DNA from: Pseudomonadota bacterium
GTDB lineage: Bacteria; Pseudomonadota; Gammaproteobacteria; Burkholderiales; Rhodocyclaceae
Assembly (NCBI GenBank): GCA_018240785.1
Contig: JAFEFC010000011.1
Location: 1,435-65,434 of the forward strand
Direction of reading: 5' to 3'
DNA length: 64,000 nt
Shown: piece after piece, positions 1-9,224 of the stretch
Numbering within the stretch: the stretch's first letter is position 1
Layout of the letters: every line of letters begins with the position of its first letter
Made by a program: the position numbers and the translations under genes
The notes under the pieces: model-generated
Told to the model about the DNA's origin: nothing
The model's input: only the letters and a program-made list of their open reading frames with translations
Databases searched by the model: none

Positions 1-1
1 C

Positions 2-412
2 AACATCGCGTTTGCGGCCGACACCCCCAATGGCCTGGTCGTGCCGGTGGTGAAGGACGCCGACAAGAAGAGCGTGTTCGACATCGCCGCCGAGACCGGC
101 GCGCTCGCCAAGAAGGCGCGCGACGGCAAGCTCGGTCCGGCCGACATGTCGGGGGCCTGCTTCACGATCAGCTCGCTGGGGGGCATCGGCGGCACCTACT
201 TCGCGCCCATCGTCAATGCGCCCGAAGTGGCCATCCTCGGGGTGAACAAGTCGGTGATGAAGCCGGTGTGGGACGGCAAGCAGTTCGTGCCGCGGCTCAC
301 GCTGCCGATGTCGCTCACTGCGGATCACCGTGTCATCGACGGCGCGCTGGCGACCCGCTTCAACGTGTACCTCGCGCAACTGCTGGCGGACTTCCGCCGC
401 GTGATGCTGTAA
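2..412 (+). CDS. aceF: Dihydrolipoamide acetyltransferase (PDH E2), C-terminal part
   Basis: The reading frame is open from the left edge, so only the last 136 codons are present. It is the C-terminal catalytic domain of a 2-oxoacid dehydrogenase E2, which transfers the acetyl group from lipoyl-lysine to CoA in the cytoplasmic pyruvate dehydrogenase complex. The catalytic signature [12 protein letters not shown], with its active-site His and Asp, lies near the end, and the protein ends [10 protein letters not shown] as pyruvate-type E2 chains do. The next gene begins 10 nt downstream behind AAGGAGAT and encodes the E3 subunit with its own lipoyl domain. This is the usual aceE-aceF-lpdA order, so the E1 gene should lie just left of the window. 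Confidence 0.95.
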   Translation, partial: NIAFAADTPNGLVVPVVKDADKKSVFDIAAETGALAKKARDGKLGPADMSGACFTISSLGGIGGTYFAPIVNAPEVAILGVNKSVMKPVWDGKQFVPRLTLPMSLTADHRVIDGALATRFNVYLAQLLADFRRVML

Positions 413-422
413 GGAGATCGCC

Positions 423-2204
423 ATGAGTCTCGTTGAAGTGAAAGTGCCGGACATCGGCGATTTCGATGCGGTGCCGATCATCGAGCTGTTCGTGAAGGTG
501 GGCGACAGCATCGCGGTGGATGATGCGATCTGCACGCTCGAGTCCGACAAGGCGACGATGGACGTGCCGTCCTCGGCCGCCGGCGTGGTGAAGGAAGTGC
601 TCGTCAATCTGGGCGACAAGGTCGGCGAAGGCGCGGTGCTGATCAAGGTCGAGGCGGCGGGTGCGGCTGCTGCAGCTCTGGCCCCGGCGGCCGCTGCGCC
701 CGCTCCGGCGGCGGCGCCTGTTGCGGCGCCGGTAGCTGCCCCGACCGCTGCGGCGCACGCCGGCGCGGCCGATGTCGAGTACGACCTGGTCGTGCTCGGC
801 GCCGGTCCGGGCGGCTACTCGGCCGCCTTCCGCGCCGCGGACCTGGGGCTGAAGACCGCGATCATCGAGCGCTATTCGACGCTCGGTGGCGTGTGCCTGA
901 ACGTGGGCTGCATCCCGTCCAAGGCGCTGCTGCATGTGGCCGCGGTGATCGAGGAGGCCGAGCATGTGCATACGGCCGGCATCCAGTTCGCCAAGCCGTC
1001 GGTGGATGTCGATGCGCTTCGCAAGCACAAGGACGGCGTGATCGGCAAGCTCACCGGCGGGCTCTCGGGCATGGCCAAGGCGCGCAAGGTGGACGTGATC
1101 CGCGGCTACGGCAGCTTCCTCGACCCGCATCACCTGGAAGTCGAGGAGACGACCGGCGGCGCGCAGGACAAGACCGGCGCGAAGAAGGTGGTGAAGTTCA
1201 AGCAGTGCATCATCGCCGCCGGTTCGGCCGCGGTGCACCTGCCCTTCCTGCCGCGCGATCCGCGCATCGTCGATTCGACCGGCGCGCTGGAGCTGCGCCA
1301 GGTGCCGCAGAAGATGCTGGTGATCGGCGGCGGCATCATCGGGCTGGAGATGGCCACGGTGTACTCCACGCTGGGCGCGCGCATCGACGTCGTCGAGATG
1401 CTCGACGGCCTGATGCAGGGCCCGGACCGCGACGCGGTGAAGGTGTGGGAGAAGCAGAACGCGCACCGCTTCGACAACATCATGCTCAAGACCAGGACTG
1501 TGGCGGTCGAGGCGAAAGACGATGGTCTGTGGGTCACCTTCGAGGGCGAGAAGGCCCCCGCCGGACCGGTGCGCTATGACCTGATCCTGCAGTCGGCGGG
1601 CCGCTCGCCCAACGGCAGGAAGATCGGCGCCGACAAGGCGGGGGTGATCGTCGGCGAGCGCGGCTTCATCCCGGTGGACGCGCAGATGCGCACCAACGTG
1701 GCACACATCTTTGCCATCGGCGACATCGTCGGCCAGCCCATGCTCGCCCACAAGGCGGTGCATGAGGCGCACGTGGCGGCCGAAGTCGCCGCGGGCCATA
1801 AGGCCGCATTCGATGCGACCGTGATCCCGGGCGTGGCCTACACCCATCCGGAAGTGGCCTGGGTCGGCTACACCGAGGCGCAGGCCAAGGCCGAGGGCAA
1901 GAAGGTGGAGACGGCCAAATTCCCGTGGGCCGCAAGTGGCCGCGCCATCGCCAACGGCGCCGACTACGGCTTCACCAAGCTGATCTTCGATGCCGAAACG
2001 CACCGCGTCATCGGCGGCACCCTCGTCGGGCCCTCGGCCGGCGACATGATCGGCGAGGTGTGCCTGGCCATCGAGATGGGCGCCGATGCGGTCGATATCG
2101 GCAAGACCATCCACCCCCACCCCACCCTGGGCGAGACCGTGGGCATGGCCGCCGAAGTCGCGCACGGAAGCTGCACCGACCTGCCGCCGCAAAGGAAGCG
2201 ATAA
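423..2204 (+). CDS. lpdA: Dihydrolipoamide dehydrogenase with N-terminal lipoyl domain (E3)
   Basis: A 593-residue E3 of pyruvate dehydrogenase that reoxidises dihydrolipoyl groups with NAD+. Residues 1-80 are a biotinyl/lipoyl domain with the lipoylation site ESDKATMDVPS (Lys43). An Ala/Pro-rich swinging linker follows to about residue 118. The flavoprotein part carries the FAD motif GAGPGGYSAAF, the redox disulfide CLNVGC (Cys158 and Cys163), the NAD site GGGIIGLEMA and the C-terminal active-site HPHPTLGE. Classical E3 is about 470 residues; the extra length is the lipoyl domain and linker, an arrangement common in betaproteobacterial and neisserial PDH operons. The start follows AAGGAGATCGCC. 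Confidence 0.97.
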   Translation: MSLVEVKVPDIGDFDAVPIIELFVKVGDSIAVDDAICTLESDKATMDVPSSAAGVVKEVLVNLGDKVGEGAVLIKVEAAGAAAAALAPAAAAPAPAAAPVAAPVAAPTAAAHAGAADVEYDLVVLGAGPGGYSAAFRAADLGLKTAIIERYSTLGGVCLNVGCIPSKALLHVAAVIEEAEHVHTAGIQFAKPSVDVDALRKHKDGVIGKLTGGLSGMAKARKVDVIRGYGSFLDPHHLEVEETTGGAQDKTGAKKVVKFKQCIIAAGSAAVHLPFLPRDPRIVDSTGALELRQVPQKMLVIGGGIIGLEMATVYSTLGARIDVVEMLDGLMQGPDRDAVKVWEKQNAHRFDNIMLKTRTVAVEAKDDGLWVTFEGEKAPAGPVRYDLILQSAGRSPNGRKIGADKAGVIVGERGFIPVDAQMRTNVAHIFAIGDIVGQPMLAHKAVHEAHVAAEVAAGHKAAFDATVIPGVAYTHPEVAWVGYTEAQAKAEGKKVETAKFPWAASGRAIANGADYGFTKLIFDAETHRVIGGTLVGPSAGDMIGEVCLAIEMGADAVDIGKTIHPHPTLGETVGMAAEVAHGSCTDLPPQRKR

Positions 2205-2557
2205 TCCGGGCGCAGCTTCGACGCAGATTCAAGCGACCGTACAGCACAACCTGAACCACGGGCGATTCGTCGCAAGTGCAGGTATTGTGCACACCTTGCA
2301 TGCCGGCACGCTGACGAAGCGTTCGTTAGTGCCGGCATGCATTCGTATCATTCCCCCAGTTGCGGGGAGCCTGGTTCTGCACCCAAGCAGGAACCATCCG
2401 GGACCTGCTTCCCCGCAATCAAGAGCAACCCGCAAACAGATCACGAATCACGAAACAGGTCGTCATCGTGCCTGCCACTGCCATCGGCATGGGCTTGGCG
2501 AGGGCGATCGAGTGCTGACACGGAGTATCGAAGGAAACGCATGAAGGAGAATAGGAC
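2205..2557. other. 353-nt gene-free stretch upstream of pntA
   Basis: No supported gene lies between lpdA and pntA. The stretch holds a large nested palindrome (2297-2341, listed separately) and otherwise unremarkable sequence. The pntA ribosome-binding site (AAGGAG) is at its right end. The gap is long enough to hold the promoter of the pntAB operon, but I cannot pick a convincing -35/-10 pair. Confidence 0.6.
2297..2341. repeat. Nested inverted repeat upstream of pntA
   Basis: TGCATGCCGGCAC (2297-2309) and its exact reverse complement (2329-2341) form 13-bp arms. The 19-nt centre contains a second inverted repeat, ACGAA-GCG-TTCGT (2314-2326). The result is a nearly continuous cruciform or hairpin. 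No U-tract follows, so it is not an ordinary intrinsic terminator. It could be an operator, an mRNA structure or a REP-like element. Confidence 0.8.
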
Positions 2558-4141
2558 ATGTTGATCGGAGTCCCGCGCGAGACCGCGTCTGGCGAAAAAC
2601 GCGTAGCGACCGTTCCCGAGGTGGTGGGCAAGCTCATCAAGCTGGGCTTCTCGGTCGCGGTGGAAAGCGGCGCCGGCGCCGCGGCGAACTTCAGCGACGA
2701 GGACTACCGTGCCGCCGGCGCCGAGGTGCTGCCGGGCGCAGCCGATGTGTGGGGACGGGCCGACGTCGTCTTCAAGGTTCGCCCGCCGACGCTGGACGAA
2801 GTCGGCCTGCTGCGTGAGGGCGCGACGCTCATCGGCTTCGTATGGCCGGCGCAGCACCCCGAACTGATGCAGGCACTGCAGGCCAGGCGCGCCACCGTGC
2901 TGGCGATCGACTGCCTGCCGCGACAACTGAGCCGCGCCCAGAAGATGGACGCGCTGTCCTCCATGGCGGGCATCAGCGGCTACCGCGCGGTGGTGGAGGC
3001 GGCCAACGCCTTCGGTCGCTTCTTCAACGGTCAGATCACCGCCGCCGGCAAGATTCCGCCGGCCAAGGTCTTCATCGCCGGTGCCGGTGTGGCCGGCCTG
3101 GCGGCGATCGGCACCGCCGCCAATCTCGGCGCCGTCGTGCGCGCCAACGACACCCGCGCCGAAGTCGCCGACCAGGTCGTGTCCCTGGGTGGCGAATTCG
3201 TCAAGGTGGACTACGAGGAAGAAGGCTCGGGTGGCGGCGGCTACGCCAAGGTCATGAGCGAGGGCTTCCAGGTCGCGCAGCGCGAGATGTACGCGCGCGA
3301 GACCAAGGACGCCGACATCGTCATCACCACCGCGCTGATCCCGGGCAAGCCGGCGCCGCGGCTCATCACCGCCGAGATGGTGCAGACCATGAAGCCCGGC
3401 AGCGTGATCGTCGACCTGGCGGCCGAGCAGGGAGGCAACTGCGAACTCACCGTGCCCGGCGAGGCGGTGGTGCGCCATGGCGTCACCATCATCGGCTATA
3501 CCGATCTGGTGAGCCGCCTGGCCAAGCAATCCTCGACCCTGTACTCGAACAACCTGCTGCGCATGACCGAGGATCTGTGCAAGGCCAAGGACGGCAACGT
3601 CGTCGTGAACTTCGAGGACGATGCGATCCGCGGCCTCACCGTCATCAAGGCCGGCGAACTTACCTGGCCGGCGCCCCCGCCCAAGCTGCCCGCTGCGCCC
3701 GCCAAGCCCAAGGCTGCCGCCGCGCCGATCACCGCACCCAAGGGCCACGGCCATGGCGCCGGCGAGCCGATGTCGGCGACGACGCTGGCGGTGGTGTTCG
3801 GCATCGGCGCGGTGCTGTTCCTTCTCGTCGGGCTGTACGCGCCGGCCGCCTTCCTGGCGCACTTCACGGTTTTCGTGCTGGCCTGCTTCGTCGGCTACAT
3901 GGTGGTCTGGAACGTCACGCCCTCGCTGCACACGCCGCTGATGAGCGTCACCAACGCCATCTCGTCCATCATCGCCATCGGCGCACTGGTACAGGTGGCA
4001 CCGCCCTTGTCCGACAGCGTCGTCGACCGACCCAACGTCCTGATCCTGGGCCTGGCTGTGTTCGCGCTTGCGCTCACGGCCGTCAACATGTTCGGCGGCT
4101 TCGCAGTGACGCGTCGCATGCTGGCGATGTTCCGAAAGTAA
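2558..4141 (+). CDS. pntA: NAD(P) transhydrogenase subunit alpha
   Basis: A 527-residue alpha subunit of the proton-translocating transhydrogenase, which couples the proton gradient to NADPH formation from NADH. The N-terminus MLIGVPRE and the run through [19 protein letters not shown] form the NAD-binding dI domain, related to alanine dehydrogenase. After an Ala/Pro linker (about residues 370-400) come four hydrophobic segments of the membrane dII domain. The single fused chain matches the E. coli type (about 510 residues), not the split PntAA/PntAB of Rhodospirillum. The start follows AAGGAG with good spacing. pntB begins 10 nt after the stop. Confidence 0.97.
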   Translation: MLIGVPRETASGEKRVATVPEVVGKLIKLGFSVAVESGAGAAANFSDEDYRAAGAEVLPGAADVWGRADVVFKVRPPTLDEVGLLREGATLIGFVWPAQHPELMQALQARRATVLAIDCLPRQLSRAQKMDALSSMAGISGYRAVVEAANAFGRFFNGQITAAGKIPPAKVFIAGAGVAGLAAIGTAANLGAVVRANDTRAEVADQVVSLGGEFVKVDYEEEGSGGGGYAKVMSEGFQVAQREMYARETKDADIVITTALIPGKPAPRLITAEMVQTMKPGSVIVDLAAEQGGNCELTVPGEAVVRHGVTIIGYTDLVSRLAKQSSTLYSNNLLRMTEDLCKAKDGNVVVNFEDDAIRGLTVIKAGELTWPAPPPKLPAAPAKPKAAAAPITAPKGHGHGAGEPMSATTLAVVFGIGAVLFLLVGLYAPAAFLAHFTVFVLACFVGYMVVWNVTPSLHTPLMSVTNAISSIIAIGALVQVAPPLSDSVVDRPNVLILGLAVFALALTAVNMFGGFAVTRRMLAMFRK

Positions 4142-4151
4142 GGAGACACCC

Positions 4152-5567
4152 ATGACATCAAGCCTTGCCACTGTCTCGTACATCGGCGCCACCATCCTCT
4201 TCATCCTCAGCCTGGGGGGCCTCGCACACCCTGAAAGTGCGCGCCGCGGCAACCTGTTCGGCATCGTCGGCATGACCATCGCCGTGCTGGCCACGGTGCT
4301 CGGCCCGCAGGTCACGTCGGCTGGCATCCCTTGGATCGTCGGCGCCCTTGCCGTCGGCGGCGCGATCGGCCTCATCGCTGCAAAGAAGGTGCAGATGACG
4401 CAGATGCCGGAGCTCGTCGCGCTGATGCACAGCCTGGTGGGCCTGGCCGCCTGCCTGGTGGGTTTCGCAAGTTATGTCGATACCTCGGCGGTGTTCCCCA
4501 CTGCGGCCGAGAAGGCCATCCACGAGGTGGAAATCTACGTCGGCATCTTCATCGGTGCGGTCACCTTCTCGGGCTCGCTCATCGCCTTCGGCAAGCTGTC
4601 GGGCAAGATCGGTGGCAAGCCGCTGCTGCTGCCGGCGCGCCATGTGCTGAACCTGGTGGGCCTGCTGGTGGTGATCTGGTTCGGACGCGGGTTCCTCAAC
4701 GCGCACGACATCCATGCCGGCATGACGCCGCTGCTGGTGATGACGGTGATCGCGCTGCTGTTCGGCATCCACATGGTGATGGCGATCGGCGGCGCCGACA
4801 TGCCGGTGGTCGTCTCCATGCTCAACAGCTACTCGGGCTGGGCGGCCGCCGCCACGGGCTTCATGCTCAGTAATGACCTGCTGATCGTGGTCGGCGCCCT
4901 GGTCGGCTCGTCGGGCGCGATCCTGTCCTACATCATGTGCCGCGCGATGAACCGCAACTTCATCAGCGTCATCGCCGGCGGTTTCGGCAGCGGTGCCGGC
5001 GCGCCCGCAGCAGCGTCCGGGGCCGGCGAGCCGCAAGGCGAGGTCACCCCGATCAGCGCGGTCGACACCGCCGAGCTGCTGCGCGAGGCGAAGAGCGTGG
5101 TCATCGTGCCGGGTTACGGCATGGCCGTGGCGCAAGCCCAGCACGTCGTGTGCGAGATCGTCAACAAGCTGCGCCAGAGCGGCGTCAAGGTGCGCTTCGG
5201 CATCCATCCGGTGGCAGGCCGCATGCCTGGCCACATGAACGTGCTGCTTGCTGAAGCGAAGGTTCCCTACGACATCGTGCTGGAGATGGACGAGATCAAC
5301 GACGACTTCTCCGACACCGACGTCGCCATGGTCATCGGCGCCAACGACATCGTGAACCCGGCCGCCCAGGAAGACCCGGGCAGCCCCATTGCCGGCATGC
5401 CGGTGCTGGAAGTCTGGAAGGCGAAGACCTCCATCGTCATGAAGCGCAGCATGGCTTCGGGCTATGCCGGCGTGGACAACCCGCTGTTCTACAAGGAGAA
5501 CAACCGGATGTTGTTCGGTGATGCCCGGAAGATGCTCGATGAGGTGCTGGGCGCCCTCAGTGCCTGA
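4152..5567 (+). CDS. pntB: NAD(P) transhydrogenase subunit beta
   Basis: A 471-residue beta subunit of the membrane transhydrogenase. About nine membrane segments occupy residues 1-270 and contribute the proton channel. The soluble NADP-binding dIII domain follows, with [13 protein letters not shown], the [19 protein letters not shown] loop and [14 protein letters not shown], all typical of PntB. It is spaced 10 nt behind pntA with GGAGA before the ATG, so the pair is one operon. A 36-nt GC-rich hairpin after the stop probably ends the transcript. Confidence 0.97.
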   Translation: MTSSLATVSYIGATILFILSLGGLAHPESARRGNLFGIVGMTIAVLATVLGPQVTSAGIPWIVGALAVGGAIGLIAAKKVQMTQMPELVALMHSLVGLAACLVGFASYVDTSAVFPTAAEKAIHEVEIYVGIFIGAVTFSGSLIAFGKLSGKIGGKPLLLPARHVLNLVGLLVVIWFGRGFLNAHDIHAGMTPLLVMTVIALLFGIHMVMAIGGADMPVVVSMLNSYSGWAAAATGFMLSNDLLIVVGALVGSSGAILSYIMCRAMNRNFISVIAGGFGSGAGAPAAASGAGEPQGEVTPISAVDTAELLREAKSVVIVPGYGMAVAQAQHVVCEIVNKLRQSGVKVRFGIHPVAGRMPGHMNVLLAEAKVPYDIVLEMDEINDDFSDTDVAMVIGANDIVNPAAQEDPGSPIAGMPVLEVWKAKTSIVMKRSMASGYAGVDNPLFYKENNRMLFGDARKMLDEVLGALSA

Positions 5568-5603
5568 TGCGCTAGGCGGATCCATGCGATGAGGCGCTGA
5601 GGA

Positions 5604-5639
5604 GCGAGGCGGCTGCAGCGTGCGCTGCGGCCGCCTCGC
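5604..5639 (+). terminator. GC-rich hairpin after pntB
   Basis: Arms GCGAGGCGGC (5604-5613) and GCCGCCTCGC (5630-5639) pair perfectly, and the interior (GCAGC/GCTGC) extends the stem. No T-run follows, so any termination would be weak or factor-assisted. It sits 36 nt past the pntB stop and ahead of the separate lut operon. Confidence 0.5.
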
Positions 5640-5716
5640 GCTGCCGCAGAGCGATTCGGCACGCGTGGGTCGCGCATGAACAATCGGATAGACCACCTCT
5701 TGGAGGATCGACTGCC

Positions 5717-6505
5717 ATGACTCAGCCTCAAGACACTCCGCGCCTTTCGTCCTCGCCGCGCGTCGCGCTGTTCGTCACCTGCCTGGTCGATGCGATGCGC
5801 CCCAGCGTGGGATTTGCCGCGCTCAAGCTGTTGCGCGACGCTGGATGCCAGGTCGAAGTACCTCAGGCGCAGACCTGTTGCGGCCAGCCCGCCTTCAACA
5901 GCGGCGACACCGCCCACGCCGCGGCGCTCGCACGCCACTTCATCGAGACCTTCGAAGGCTACGACTATGTCGTCGCGCCTTCGGGGTCCTGCGTCGGGAT
6001 GACGCGCGCGCATTACGCCGAAGCCCTCGCCGATGATCCGGCCTGGGCGGCACGGGCGCATCGGCTCGGCGAGCGTACCTTTGAATTGATGAGCTTCCTG
6101 GTGGATGTGATGCGCTTCGCACCAGCAGATGTGAAGCTCGACACCAGTTTCACCTATCACGACAGTTGCTCGGGCCTCAGGGAACTCGGCGTCCATGACC
6201 AGCCGCGCGCGCTGCTGGGCAAGGTCACGGGACTCACCCTCAAGCCGCTCGAAGGCAACGACGTATGCTGCGGCTTCGGTGGCACCTTCTGCGTCAAGTA
6301 CCCGTCGATCTCGAATGCGGTGGTGGGCGAGAAGGCCGAAGCCATCGAGCGCAGCGGCGCGAAACTGCTGCTGGGGGGCGACCTCGGTTGCCTGATGAAC
6401 ATGGCCGGCAAGCTCAAGCGCAAGGGCTCGGGCGTGCGCGCCTTCCATGCAGCCGAAGTCCTGGCCGGCATGGGCAACGCCCCGGCCATCGGCGAGGAGA
6501 GCTGA
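5717..6505 (+). CDS. lutA: L-lactate utilization protein LutA (LldE), CCG-domain Fe-S subunit
   Basis: A 262-residue protein with two cysteine-rich CCG domains. The first carries QTCCGQPAFNSG and the second CCGFGGTFCVK, each a ligand set for a non-cubane Fe-S centre as in heterodisulfide reductase and glycolate oxidase iron-sulfur subunits. With LutB and LutC it forms the cytoplasmic complex that oxidises L-lactate to pyruvate without a flavin dehydrogenase. The start follows TTGGAGGATCG. lutB begins 3 nt after the stop. No lactate permease or LutR/LldR-type regulator is adjacent, so uptake and control genes must lie elsewhere. Confidence 0.93.
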   Translation: MTQPQDTPRLSSSPRVALFVTCLVDAMRPSVGFAALKLLRDAGCQVEVPQAQTCCGQPAFNSGDTAHAAALARHFIETFEGYDYVVAPSGSCVGMTRAHYAEALADDPAWAARAHRLGERTFELMSFLVDVMRFAPADVKLDTSFTYHDSCSGLRELGVHDQPRALLGKVTGLTLKPLEGNDVCCGFGGTFCVKYPSISNAVVGEKAEAIERSGAKLLLGGDLGCLMNMAGKLKRKGSGVRAFHAAEVLAGMGNAPAIGEES

Positions 6506-6508
6506 GCC

Positions 6509-7918
6509 ATGGAAGAGGCGACCCTGTCCTTCAAGGCGCGCGCCGAGCGTGCGCTGGCCGATCCGACGTTGAAGATCGCAATCGACCGAACCACCGGCAC
6601 CGCGGAACGCAAGCGCGCAGTGGCGATGTCGCAGTTCCCGCAGTTCGACGCGGCACGCGAGCGTGGCAAGCGGATCAAGGACCATGTCATTGCCAACCTC
6701 GACCATTACCTGCTCGAGTTCGAGCGCAATGCGATCGCCTCCGGTGCCAAGGTGTACTGGGCGGCGACCGCCGGGGAGGCCTCGCAGATCGTCGTGCGGC
6801 TGTGCAAGGAAGCCGGCGCGAAGCGCGTGACCCGGGTGAAGTCGATGCTGGGCGAGGAGATCGGCCTGCCGCACGCGCTCGACGAGGCGGGCATCGAACG
6901 CGTCGAGACCGACCTCGCCGAACACATCGTGCAGTTGGGTGGCGACCGCCCCTCGCACATCGTGTGGCCATCGATGCACCGCACGCGCGAGCAGGTGTCC
7001 GAGATGTTCAAGCGCCTGCACCGCGCCCCGCATCAGGAGGAGACCATCGAGGCGATGGTCGACAGCGCGCGGCGGGAACTGCGCGACAAGTTCCTGTCGG
7101 CAGATGTCGCCATCTCGGGCGCCAACTTCCTCATTGCCGACACCGGCGCCACCTGCACCGTCACCAATGAAGGCAACGCCGAACTGACGACCACCCCGCC
7201 ACGGGTGCACATCGTCACTGCAGGCATCGAGAAGCTCGTCCCCAGCATGGGGCACGCGATCGCCATGCTGCGCCTGCTGGTCCGCTCCGCCACCGGAGCG
7301 GACGTCACCCAATACACCACCTTCCACTGCGGGCCCAAGCAGCCGGGCGATCGCGACGGGCCGGAGGAATTCCACATCGTGCTGGTCGATAACGGCCGCA
7401 CACGCATGCTCCGCGAAGGCTTGAAGGAGATGCTGCGCTGCATCCGCTGCGGCGCCTGCATGAACCATTGCGTGGTCTTCCGGCAGTTGGGCGGCCACGT
7501 CTATGGCGGCACCTATCCGGGGCCGATGGGCGCGGTCCTGACGCCGGTGCTCGACGGGCTGGAGAAATCCCGCGACCTGCCGCACGCCTGCACGATGAAC
7601 GGCAAGTGCCAGGAAGTGTGCCCGGTGGCGATCCCGCTGCCCACCCTGCTGCGCGGCTGGCGCGACCGCTCGTGGCGCGAGGGGCTGGAGCCGGCTTCGG
7701 TTCGTTTCGGGCTGGGCATGCACGCCTTCTTCGCGCTGCGGCCCGGTCTCTACCGCATGGCGACGGCGATCGCCATCCGGGTGATGCGCCTGTTCAGCCG
7801 CGGGGGTGTCGTGCGCGGCATGCCCGGGCTGGGCGCGTGGACCGCCTACCGCGAGTTTCCCGCGCCGGCCAAACGCAGCTTCATGGAGATGTACAAGGAG
7901 CAGGAGAACCAGCGATGA
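6509..7918 (+). CDS. lutB: L-lactate utilization protein LutB (LldF), ferredoxin-LUD protein
   Basis: A 469-residue iron-sulfur subunit of the lactate oxidation complex. Residues about 60-290 are a LUD domain (GANFLIADTGATCTVTNEGN region). A double 4Fe-4S module follows with CIRCGACMNHC and CTMNGKCQEVCPVAIPLP. The C-terminal 80 residues are a helical DUF3390-type tail. It lies between lutA (3-nt gap) and lutC (ATGA overlap), so the three are translationally linked. Length and order match the conserved lutABC operon. Confidence 0.94.
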   Translation: MEEATLSFKARAERALADPTLKIAIDRTTGTAERKRAVAMSQFPQFDAARERGKRIKDHVIANLDHYLLEFERNAIASGAKVYWAATAGEASQIVVRLCKEAGAKRVTRVKSMLGEEIGLPHALDEAGIERVETDLAEHIVQLGGDRPSHIVWPSMHRTREQVSEMFKRLHRAPHQEETIEAMVDSARRELRDKFLSADVAISGANFLIADTGATCTVTNEGNAELTTTPPRVHIVTAGIEKLVPSMGHAIAMLRLLVRSATGADVTQYTTFHCGPKQPGDRDGPEEFHIVLVDNGRTRMLREGLKEMLRCIRCGACMNHCVVFRQLGGHVYGGTYPGPMGAVLTPVLDGLEKSRDLPHACTMNGKCQEVCPVAIPLPTLLRGWRDRSWREGLEPASVRFGLGMHAFFALRPGLYRMATAIAIRVMRLFSRGGVVRGMPGLGAWTAYREFPAPAKRSFMEMYKEQENQR

Positions 7919-8583
7919 GCACCCGTGAAGCCATTCTGGACGCCGTGCGCGGCGCCCTCGGCCACAAGACGGTCGACGGCGCAGCGCTGCGGCGCGAGGC
8001 CGACGCCCTGCTGGCGGACCTCCCTGCCATCCGGCCGGACCTGCTCGCCGATGGCCTGGTGGAGGCCTTCATCGCGCGCCTCGTCACGCCCAAGGTGGCC
8101 GCTACCGCCGAACGCATCGCCGACGCCCGCGAACTGCCGGCGGCGGTTGCGCGCTATGTGGAGGCGCGCGGCCTGCCCGCGGCGATCGCCCTGCAGCCGG
8201 CGGCGGTGCTGCAGGCGCTCGACTGGTCCGGCTTCGACGTCCACGATCGGGTCGCGCCCGACGAGACCCTGGCGGTGGGCTTCGCGCGCTGGGGTATCGC
8301 CGAGACCGGTTCGCTGGTCTTCCATTCGGACGCCGAGACGCCGATCCTGGCGAACTTCCTGCCGCTGCACCACCTGGTGATGGTGCGCGCCAGCACGGTG
8401 CTCGCGTACCTCGACGACTACGCCGCAGCCACCGCCGGCCAGCGCCCGCCGCGCAACGTCAATATCATCACCGGCGCCAGCGGCACCACCGACATCGAGG
8501 GCAGCCTGGTCCTCGGCGCCCATGGCCCCCGCTACCTGCACGTCGTCATCGTCGGCGAAGCCACCGACCAAAGCGCTCGATAA
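7915..8583 (+). CDS. lutC: L-lactate utilization protein LutC (LldG), LUD domain
   Basis: A 222-residue LUD-domain protein, third member of the lactate oxidation complex. The C-terminal half contains GIAETGSLVFHS, HHLVMVRASTVLAYL and ITGASGTTDIEGSLVLGAHGP, the last being the conserved end of LutC/YkgG proteins. The chosen ATG overlaps the lutB stop by four bases (ATGA). A longer in-frame extension upstream only reads an alternative frame of lutB and is not credible. Confidence 0.93.
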   Translation: MSTREAILDAVRGALGHKTVDGAALRREADALLADLPAIRPDLLADGLVEAFIARLVTPKVAATAERIADARELPAAVARYVEARGLPAAIALQPAAVLQALDWSGFDVHDRVAPDETLAVGFARWGIAETGSLVFHSDAETPILANFLPLHHLVMVRASTVLAYLDDYAAATAGQRPPRNVNIITGASGTTDIEGSLVLGAHGPRYLHVVIVGEATDQSAR

Positions 8584-8596
8584 AGCTGACAGAAGA

Positions 8597-8622
8597 AGGG
8601 CGGCCACCTCGATGACCGCCCT
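8597..8622. terminator. Hairpin between convergent lutC and dodecin genes
   Basis: AGGGCGG (8597-8603) pairs with CCGCCCT (8616-8622). It lies between two convergent genes, 14 nt after the lutC stop, so it may serve both strands. There is no T-tract on the lut side. Confidence 0.4.
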
Positions 8623-8650
8623 GCTCCGTGCGCCGCGCCCGCCTGCGCGC

Positions 8651-8863
8651 TCAGTCAACTTCGAGGCGGAAACCGATCTTCAGCGTCACCTGGAAATGCT
8701 CGACCTTGCCATCGACGACATGGCCTCGGGTATCCACAACCTCGAACCAGTCGATGTGGCGGATGGACTCCGCCGCGGTCGCGACCGCGTTGCGGATGGC
8801 ATCATCGATGCCGACCTTCGACGAGCCGACGACTTCAATCTTCTTGTAGACGTGATCTGACAT
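8651..8863 (-). CDS. Dodecin, flavin-storage protein
   Basis: A 70-residue small beta-alpha-beta-beta protein of the dodecin family, which assembles into hollow dodecamers that bind and protect flavins. Recognisable features are [15 protein letters not shown], the helix [13 protein letters not shown], the flavin-stacking Trp in [12 protein letters not shown] and the closing [10 protein letters not shown]. The start is fixed by AGGAGG seven bases upstream; in-frame extensions read into the CDGSH gene and are rejected. It is the last gene of a minus-strand run and lies 25 nt downstream of the twin-CDGSH gene. Confidence 0.93.
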   Translation of the reverse strand: MSDHVYKKIEVVGSSKVGIDDAIRNAVATAAESIRHIDWFEVVDTRGHVVDGKVEHFQVTLKIGFRLEVD

Positions 8864-8888
8864 GCTGTCCTCCTGACAGTGGCGCGGC

Positions 8889-9134
8889 TCAGAGCTTCTT
8901 GTGCGAGCCGTCGCAATACGGCGGGTTGGCGGTGTGCTTGCAACCACACAGGAAGACGGTCCCGTTCGTTTCCGGCGTGAACCCCACGGGGGTAAAACCG
9001 GTTCCCTTGTGCGAGCCGTCACAGAAAGGCTGGTTCTTGCTGCGGCCACAGGCGCACCAGAAGTACTGCTTGCCGGCTTCCACTTCGACGGCGTAGGGCG
9101 CTTTCTGGGCGATGTGCGGGCTGTTGTCGGACAT
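8889..9134 (-). CDS. Twin CDGSH iron-sulfur protein
   Basis: An 81-residue protein made of two CDGSH-type 2Fe-2S motifs. The first is [16 protein letters not shown] and the second [16 protein letters not shown], each with the three-Cys/one-His ligand set. Tandem-CDGSH bacterial proteins resemble the mitochondrial Miner2 type; their roles in redox or iron homeostasis are not settled. The ATG at 9134 is chosen over an upstream in-frame ATG because GAGGAGGAG sits eight bases before it. Its neighbours on the same strand are dodecin and a DUF3617 protein, so co-transcription is possible. Confidence 0.92.
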   Translation of the reverse strand: MSDNSPHIAQKAPYAVEVEAGKQYFWCACGRSKNQPFCDGSHKGTGFTPVGFTPETNGTVFLCGCKHTANPPYCDGSHKKL

Positions 9135-9224
9135 GGCGCATCTCCTCCTCAATGTTGCATGCGACATTCATGGCGCCCCGTACCCACGGAGCCCGCAAAC
9201 AGTGCGCCGGCGACCGAAGATCTG

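Noticed and set aside
2441..4375. A 644-codon open frame on - opposite pntA
   Set aside because: It is antisense to a well-conserved gene, with repetitive His/Arg/Gly composition and no family features.
5489..7723. A 744-codon open frame on - opposite lutA and lutB
   Set aside because: It is a shadow of two genuine genes caused by high GC at third codon positions, with no motif and no ribosome-binding site.
8864..9049. 62-residue N-terminal extension of dodecin
   Set aside because: It reads through the CDGSH gene out of frame. The 70-residue dodecin start has AGGAGG.
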